64,000 bases of DNA from Adiantum capillus-veneris. Lineage: Eukaryota > Streptophyta > Polypodiopsida > Polypodiales > Pteridaceae. Shown here in pieces: positions 57,661 to 64,000 of the stretch; position 1 is the stretch's first letter; each line of letters begins with the position of its first letter. The stretch is taken from the NCBI GenBank assembly GCA_014529385.2, contig CM043952.1, forward strand, positions 158,193,557-158,257,556, read 5' to 3'. The notes below the pieces were generated by a model. It had not been told where the DNA came from. It ran no database searches and saw nothing but the letters and a program-made list of their open reading frames with translations. A program made the position numbers and the translations under genes.

Positions 57661-59447
57661 TTCGGAGTATTTGTGATTCTAAGAAACAACTTCTACAATC
57701 TATAGAATTGCGTGATTGGCTTTCTGATCTTGTGAGGCAATGACAACTTTGTATGATTTATGTTTTGATGTTGACCCAGCGGTCAACACTTTGCTGTTGT
57801 TTTGGCTTCATCTGTTGCACTGCTTGTATCTTTGTCGAACCACAACAAGAACTATGATCCATTAGAGCGGACGTCTATCATCATAACCATTCATGTTTTG
57901 AGATCCTCTGATTACTTTTAAGTCTGCTCTTCTTCATTGGGGACTTCTTTGTTCTTGTGCAATCATGTTGTTAGTGTTGTCTGCAGCTTTGTCAGTGTAG
58001 GCCATTCTTCGACTCGCCATTGAGGAGAAGTATGCTATGATCTGAAATTGGTGGTCCAATTCATTTGTCAATTGATTTGAGTAGCATTTCCTTATTGTTG
58101 ATGTAGAAGGAATATGTACAAGAGGATGGTGATAGGTGTCTTTAGATTAGGGTCTAAAACCTGGATGACCAAAGGGAAAAAACCCGGTGGGAAAAAAAAA
58201 TGCCTTTGGTATACACTCTTATTGGAGTCGAGTAGTTGAACGTGAAGTACATGTTCATGAAAGGTGAGTGCTTGGGTGAAACACGGAAAGAGTGCCTGAT
58301 GCAAGTGCCAATTATGGGACACTCTATATGCATATGAGAAATTTGTCAACAAAGGCATGAAATATGAAAGAAGGAGATGATGGGTGTTTCGAGGAATAAA
58401 TGTAGCACATGTGACATCAAAAGATGTCTCAATAGCTTCCACCTTTCCAAGAAGGGTTTTCGATGTAGAAGTTTCTCCACTCGTATCTCACTGTGCTCAG
58501 TACGTGAGTGTCTTTTGGACCTTCTCCTTCACTTCACCAGACTTAAGTACTTAGACTTCGACTCTTTTTCTCACCTATACCAGCATGAGCGACACAACGT
58601 AAATATGCTCAACTCTTCCAGCTTGAGCAGTACCTAGAATAGCTAAGACGCTTAGACCACAGAGAATATTACTTGAAGCTTTGGGACTAACACCTCACTC
58701 ATTTTGTGGCGTAGCTACTCGACTCTGACTTGTATGACTTGTCGGTTGCATGTTGACACTGCTTTGTGACAAGTTCTTCGGCTGTTGTAGTGGCTGCTGA
58801 GACATACTTCGTGATGTTTCATCGTTTCCCTGTACCTTCTTCTCTTTGTAGTGCTCAGGCCTCTCATCAGTCTTTTCTTCATGTGGATTATGGATTTTTT
58901 GATTTTTTTTTAATCTTAATAATAAAGAAAGAAAATCTTAAAACAACTCAACAAAAGAAAAATCATTCAAATAGAAATCTAAATGCTATGTACACTATAC
59001 ACATGTCCCTAGGGGCTCATATATGGATTTTGTCCCCATACTCCTCTGTAACTCTACTATGAGGGCATATACTCTAAATTTCGTCAAAAATTTATCACAA
59101 TAAAACGCAAAAATTCAATGCATCTCACAAAACATTGCCCTCTAATAGTCATAATGTTAGGTCCGCATTCAGAATGCCTCCCCCCTTCCTATTTGGAGTC
59201 ATCCTTTACGACAGGGTATCGCAAAGGGTATGTGTTGTGCTTGGGCAAAAAGTTGTGTCTATGCAGGCCTTGTAATGTAGCCCTATTATGCATACACAGT
59301 CAATGCATGGAAAAGATTTATGTTTTGCAAGATGTGGGTATAAGCAATTTTCTTATTGGCATTTGTTGGCGAGGCCTCCTATTCTAAGCAGTGTAATGGT
59401 CTTTGAAGCTCCTGTATCGTTGCTTGATTGAAGTGACTTGCTCTCTT
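57661..59447 (-). other. 3' noncoding region of E2
   Basis: A second copy of the LTR-end palindrome (57769-57788) lies here. The stretch 58090-58760 aligns with E1 30541-31230, and 59130-59390 aligns with element D near 21300-21500. A second purine tract of the GGAAGGGGGGAG type is at about 59177-59190. I see no supported gene. Short minus-strand frames near 57880-58040 (for example ASRRMAYTDKAADNTNNM) could be further captured sequence but are not identified. Confidence 0.5.
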
Positions 59448-60608
59448 CTAACTGTACTGTAATCGTAGGAAGAATTGTAAGAATTCAAGCGGCGATGCAC
59501 TGACATCAGTTTTGTTGTTCTTCTTTGGGACCCATTTCTTTGCGATTATTGGTTGTTTTGTTGCTGGCTCTCGTTTGGGAACCCATACTTGCCCATGCTT
59601 TGTTTGTGTTTGAAGAGATTTCTTTGGGATCCACCTTTTTGTTGTGTGAGTCGACAGTGGTCTTTGCTTCAGCCCTTGTACGCTTGGTTGGTGACGGGAT
59701 TCAGGCTTTGAAAGTTGATACTGTGGTTGTTTTGGAATCCAAATGAATTCCTGACTTTTTTGTGCTTGAATCAACTTCTTTGGAGCCCAAACCTGAGTTG
59801 TGAAAGCTTGCGACTTTGTGATATTCTTACCCGTTCATGCACGCTTTCCTTGTTTTTGTTTTGGTGTTGGATCTTGTGATTTGTCATTAGAGATCTTTGT
59901 CTTCTTGATCCATATCTATTTTTGGCCGATCTGGCATTTTGGTATCCAGATTTGTCGAGCTTTTTGGCTTTGACTTGTTGTCCTGTTCTTTTGACCTGTC
60001 ATGGTTGTTGCTGAAGGGGTTGGTGATAGTGATGGCCTGAGTTGATGATAAGGGATGTCGTAAGATTCATCACTATCGCTACTATCCTCAGCAAGGTTGA
60101 CTTCTTGTACTTTCCCTTGATTTTTTGGCTCGTAGTGGAAAGTTACTGTCTGTTTGCTCATGGGTGGTAGTTTCTTGGAGGACTTTTCTAGCCCATTGAT
60201 TAGAGCATTGTTAGCTCGTTGCTCTGGTCGTATTTCTCCTAGCTGAGTCTTTGCATCCTTATTAGGAGCCATGTATGAGGATGCTTGTGGTGGCTGTGTC
60301 TTCACGGAGGACTTTGGAATCCACTTTTGATGCACTTTATTCGTGTAGCGATGACATTGATTCCCGGGTCGTTGATCTTCTTGAAGCTCGAAGTGTTCTA
60401 CAGAGTCATAGAACTCGTCGTCTTCTTCATCTTTTGATTCTCCACATTTCTTTGTTTGCTCCTTATTTCGAGAGCTTGTTGATGTCTGGTTCTCTTCGTT
60501 TTCCTGGATTACACTCACTGCAAAATAAGGAACGACATCATAGCCATTTTCATCACAAAACTTTGTTGTGGGAGCATCCTCCACGGCGCACACGTCCAGA
60601 GTAGCCAA
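59448..60608 (-). pseudogene. WxPK-repeat protein of E2 (in place of pol)
   Basis: One frame runs through 60608-59448 with a few stops (about 59916 and 59838). Motifs in order are HQKWIPKSSVKTQ, ARQIWIPKCQIGQK, IWIKKTK, TTQVWAPKKLIQAQ, EFIWIPKQPQYQ, KRWIPKKSLQTQ, HGQVWVPKREPATKQ and AKKWVPKKNNK. That is eight copies spaced roughly 15-100 residues apart. The N-terminal part (ATLDVCAVEDAPTTKFCDEN) matches the E1 linker. The rest is basic and Q/K/S/T-rich. Conservation of the repeat between E1, E2 and D, while other sequence diverges, suggests it matters to the element. The biochemical role is unknown. Confidence 0.7.
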
Positions 60609-60740
60609 GATGTGTTCCCATCCAAAAGGCTCTAACTCTTCTTCAGGAAATGGTTATGGGATATAGTCCATATCCTCTATAACCCGCTCTAGGATACATT
60701 CCTCACGTTTCAAGCTACCACATTGTGAAGCTCCACACAT

Positions 60741-61667
60741 CTACAGTTCTTTAGGCTTACCTAACCAAGCTGGAAGTTCTGATCCTGCTACTGTGGTGGA
60801 ATCAAACTCCTCAACCGGTGTTCTCGTCACATCCCTATAGCTATGGTCCCTCAAGTTTATCTTTGTTATGGTTTCCATATGTCTCAGGTATATATGGTCA
60901 TAACCCCAATCTTGGACCATTTTCAATTGTCGCATGGACGGTCTTCCCAGAATGATGTCATAGTTGTTCTTCTTGCCAAAGTCAACAACAACAAAAGTGT
61001 GTTCATATTCAATGCCACAAGAAGTAACAAGTACTTTTTCTAGCAGTCCTATGGGCTTTTCCTTGTGTCCGTCTGCAAGTTGCAGGGTCATTCGTGTGGA
61101 TATCAAGGCAGGTTTTTCCCATTTTTTCCAAACCTCTGTGGTTGCAATGGCCACACCAGCTCCACTGTCAAGGATTGCCATGGTTTTTACACCATTGAAT
61201 TCCATAGTAAGGGTGGTGTTTCCATCTTCTCCCTCGTAATACTCGCCTACCTTGTTTAATGGCACTGGCCTAGTATTTAGTTGAGGCATTTCAAGCTCTT
61301 TGATGCCTTCCTCGATTTGAGTCATTGGGGTTTTTACACCAAATTTCTCTAGACATTTACCCACATTAGCCCACATATTTGGTCTTATTCTGAGCAACTC
61401 GGCTAACATTATTGTACAGGTGACTGGGATAGATAGAATATCTACTAGCCCCTTTGAATCGATGGCCTTGTTGGGAGACAGTCTCTGTGATGGGACTGCA
61501 ACCACATCTGACTTGGTCTCGTACTCTCCCATATAGGATGGTAGTGTTCTTAGCGAATGGGGTTGACTATCCATAGATTGTACAGATCCTTTGTCGCCCC
61601 AACACGATCGCACGTCTAGATTCATTTGAGATCCAGTCTCAAATTCCTCTATTGGTGGTAGAAACAC
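60741..61667 (-). pseudogene. E2 retropepsin-type aspartic protease
   Basis: The active site is MAILDSGAGVAIATTEVWKK, followed by MTLQLADGHKEKPIGLLEKV and YDIILGRPSMRQLKMVQDWG, all matching the E1 protease. N-terminal residues AELLRIRPNMWANVGKCLEK are shared with E1. The frame is longer than in E1 and runs into YLRHMETITKINLRDHSYRD. It ends at a TAG (60741-60743) in place of the tryptophan seen in E1 (QELWMCGAS). Confidence 0.85.
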
Positions 61668-61694
61668 TCCTCGTGCATCACCAGTCTTGTCTAC

Positions 61695-62051
61695 TCATCT
61701 TCTTAGGTCATCGGCTTCATTGGCCTCTCTGACTTGTTTCCACAATTCGTCAAGACCATCTATCTCTTTACAATCCTTAGGTATAGCTTGGGGAAATCCC
61801 TCGGAAGAGTTATCCGTGGTATTCAATACTATCCTTGGTTCTAATGCTGGGTCTTTGAGTTTTGGTCTGAGCTCATGACTAGAATCTGGCTCTTTTAGTT
61901 CCTGGTTTGGTGGGATTACTTGTGTAGGCAGGACACGGATCACATCCTCAGGTTTTGCACCTGGTGGTTCTAGTAAATCTTGGGCTGTTTGAATCATTTT
62001 ATGGCACATTTCAAACCTTTGCTTTTTTAGTTCCGTATAGGGATATGTCAT
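61695..62051 (-). pseudogene. E2 linker between gag and protease
   Basis: It is in the same frame as gag and protease, bounded by a TAG (62052-62054) and a TGA (61695-61697). The start MTYPYTELKKQRFEMCHKMI aligns with GMKYPHDEVETERLKMCKEL of E1. The rest is acidic and proline-rich. It was probably part of one continuous gag-protease polyprotein. Confidence 0.6.
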
Positions 62052-64000
62052 CTACCTTTGTTCTTGAGTTTGGTTGTTTTTGAGCCTTGCATCATAGGCT
62101 TTCAAGAGGGCATCTAATGTCTCATTAACCTTCTCTGCCAACACAGATCCTCGTGAACTAGCACTTCTCGGTTTCTCATCCGTGGATGGTTCTTCTAGAG
62201 GTTTAACCATCTGTGTAAGAGAAGGTGCCTCCTTTTCCTCATGTTGTTTTATCTTCTCCTCAGCTTCGGTAAGCTTCTCAGCTAGGGATTTTTGCTCTCT
62301 TTCCCTGCGTGCTTTCATCCTAGTCTTTCTAGCTTTCCAACTATTTCGTTTGCTCTTGGTTTTCTGACTAGGTGTGTCTGTCTTTGGTCCATCATCTGTC
62401 TTTGGACTCTTGACACTTTCCGTGTTCTTTGTCTCTGGATTCTCATCAGCTTTCTTTTGAGCTTGTGCTCTCATAACCACTTGAACTGGTACAACATTTT
62501 CATTTTCTGAGCTACTAGGGAGCTGAACAATCCCTGATACATTTGTCGTGATTTTCCTGATTTGGTTTGGTTTTTTCGGGCAATCGGGGATCAAGTGAGT
62601 GATGCCAGACTCAAGACAATAGGCATTTACTTCAGTGATCTCCGTATGAGGACATTGTTTGACCAAGTGGTTGTCACGACTTTTGTGACAATCTATCTCT
62701 GGTTGAGGAGATTCTTTTAGCATTTCCTCTTGGCTATAAGCAAGCTTTGACCTAAATAAGCCGCTATTTGCAATGAATCGCAATGTCCTTTCGTCCATTT
62801 CATACCTTCTTTCTTTCGACTGAAACCCAGGAGGTGGAGGTTGTACTGGCCTCACCACTCCATGTGTTTTTCTCACATTTTGTTGCTCCAAAGGGTAGTA
62901 CTCACTTTGGTTGCTATACCACATTGTAGCTGGTACTAGCGTTGGTTTATTTGATGCTTCCATCATTGGCATGTATCTCATGTCTACCGGCATTCTAGCA
63001 CCTGGCAGCGGAGGTTGTTGTCCTAAGACAAGCTGTGGCCTTAATACTCCTATTGGTCCTGGTGCATTCCCCGTAATGTATCTAGGTGGAGTAGGTGCTT
63101 CTGGAACAGGTTGTACATACCTCTCCCTAGCATTTTCCATGCTATAATAGCACTCTTCCCCCGTATGGTTCGTCCATTTTCTCTCAATTTCACACCACTT
63201 CGGCTCTCCCGAATCAGACCTTACAAGAGGAATCAACCTCTTGACCAAGTCGTCAATAAGCTTTTCTTGATCAATAGGTGCCGTTGGCTTGGCAATGGAC
63301 TCACTTATCTGTGAAACATTGTTCTGAGAGGATGTGTCATCTCCTTGACTCTTTAAGTCCTTTTCTTTGTATGCCTCACAGTTATCCACTAGATAAAGAG
63401 CTTCTTTGATCAACTCGTTTAGCGTCATCCTCCTTATTATATGCAGATCCTTCTGAAGGCCCGCATGTCTCATTCCTTGGATAAAGATCAGCATCAGTCG
63501 TGCTTGCGTAGGTAATTCCGCTCTCGGACAGAGCTTAACATATCTCTTGAGTCGTAATGATGCTTTGTGTACTGATTCATTCTCTTTCTGTTTGAATCTA
63601 TGGATTTGCGAGACCGTGTTGTGAGCAATGCCTTTTGGCAAGAATTCTTCAATAAACTCCTCAAACAGCTCATCTAGGGTCTCAAATTCCCATTTTTCCA
63701 CCGAGTCGAACCATGTAGCTGCATCATCTTCTAGAGTCAATCGAAATCCCGCAAACTGTGTCGCAAAATCTGAAACTTCCTCTGCTCTAATCACTCTTCT
63801 AAAAGCCGCTACGTGATCTCTCGGATCTTCATCTCCGGAGTATTTTCTGTTTACCCATTTTTGGACTTGGGATGGTCTAACTTGTCGATTGTCTACAAGT
63901 ATAACCAGAGACTCTCCCAATCCTTCTCTCATTATCGCTCTTGAAGGGAATCCTGGTGGCTCTCTTCTTGGAACTCCTATAGGAATTCTCGTGTTTGGTG
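62052..64000 (-). CDS. E2 gag, partial at window edge
   Basis: The frame is open from the window edge to a TAG at 62052-62054, about 649 residues. It reads PPGFPSRAIMREGL near its start. Capsid motifs are QKWVNRKYSGDEDPRDHVAA, FRLTLEDDAATWFDSVEKWE, FLPKGIAHNTVSQIHRFKQK and LRLKRYVKLCPRAELPTQAR. Zinc-type motifs are degenerate: CHKSRDNHLVKQC lacks one cysteine, and CLESGITHLIPDC has serine in place of the second. A lysine-rich coiled coil near the end (WKARKTRMKARREREQKSLA) precedes a linker. It builds the particle in family terms, and it is the longest uninterrupted ORF of the E1/E2 group in the window. Confidence 0.85.
   Translation of the reverse strand, partial: PNTRIPIGVPRREPPGFPSRAIMREGLGESLVILVDNRQVRPSQVQKWVNRKYSGDEDPRDHVAAFRRVIRAEEVSDFATQFAGFRLTLEDDAATWFDSVEKWEFETLDELFEEFIEEFLPKGIAHNTVSQIHRFKQKENESVHKASLRLKRYVKLCPRAELPTQARLMLIFIQGMRHAGLQKDLHIIRRMTLNELIKEALYLVDNCEAYKEKDLKSQGDDTSSQNNVSQISESIAKPTAPIDQEKLIDDLVKRLIPLVRSDSGEPKWCEIERKWTNHTGEECYYSMENARERYVQPVPEAPTPPRYITGNAPGPIGVLRPQLVLGQQPPLPGARMPVDMRYMPMMEASNKPTLVPATMWYSNQSEYYPLEQQNVRKTHGVVRPVQPPPPGFQSKERRYEMDERTLRFIANSGLFRSKLAYSQEEMLKESPQPEIDCHKSRDNHLVKQCPHTEITEVNAYCLESGITHLIPDCPKKPNQIRKITTNVSGIVQLPSSSENENVVPVQVVMRAQAQKKADENPETKNTESVKSPKTDDGPKTDTPSQKTKSKRNSWKARKTRMKARREREQKSLAEKLTEAEEKIKQHEEKEAPSLTQMVKPLEEPSTDEKPRSASSRGSVLAEKVNETLDALLKAYDARLKNNQTQEQR

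Larger units (their letters stand above)
56368..64000 (-). mobile_element. LTR element E2, E1 family, partial (runs off the window)
   Basis: The 3' LTR (56368-57311), hairpin and polypurine tract, a captured helicase fragment, conserved 3' region, WxPK protein, protease and gag follow in E1 order on the minus strand. The gag frame is open at the window edge, so the 5' part, primer site and 5' LTR lie outside. No RT, RNase H or integrase motif is found. It is inserted in the RT of J; the outer flank is CCATC. Confidence 0.85.

Overview
The window looks like nuclear DNA from a land plant with a large, repeat-rich genome. The evidence is a plant-type GT37 xyloglucan-fucosyltransferase-like gene with a spliceosomal intron, Ty3/gypsy and Ty1/copia LTR retrotransposons with plant-type primer sites, and long (GA)n/(CA)n microsatellites. 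A fern or other seed-free plant is my best guess, but the sequence alone does not settle it. I see only one ordinary host gene (1387-4021, minus strand). Almost everything from 10 kb onward is nested mobile DNA.

Layout. 1-10083: the fucosyltransferase gene (two exons), microsatellites, a four-copy tandem array of a tRNA-like SINE (5011-5693), and long stretches without genes. 10084-14634: the 5' LTR and gag region of a Ty3 element (F). It is cut by a Ty1/copia element (G, 14635-19912), which itself carries a solo LTR of the F family (16978-17553). 19913-29127: pieces of related LTR elements. D is a minus-strand fragment with a WxPK repeat. A and B are plus-strand elements with a long unknown ORF and one complete LTR. 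29128-40618: E1, a complete 11.5-kb LTR element on the minus strand with both LTRs, a 5-bp target duplication (ACAAG), primer site and polypurine tract. It is inserted inside the LTR of B. 41423-42440: another related LTR (C). 43729-51743: a probable Penelope-like retroelement (H) with direct repeats, a gag-like ORF and a reverse transcriptase. 53355-56367: a chromodomain-type Ty3 pol (J), cut by E2 (56368 to beyond 64000), a second member of the E1 family.

The most unusual system is the E1/E2/D group. These LTR elements encode Gag and an aspartic protease but no reverse transcriptase, RNase H or integrase. In the place of pol they encode a basic protein built on repeated W-[IVL]-P-K motifs. 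They presumably move with enzymes supplied by autonomous Ty3 elements. E1 has a 2.8-kb leader made of about 270-bp units, each holding a palindromic motif (core CCGATCGCGATCGG). The same motif lies in the LTRs of E1 and A and in the leaders of related elements. E2 carries a captured fragment of a host DEAD-box RNA helicase, flanked by two copies of its LTR end. Elements A and B share LTR type and leader motif with E1 but carry a quite different ORF, which suggests module swapping within one LTR lineage. All element ORFs contain stops or frameshifts as read here, so none appears intact.
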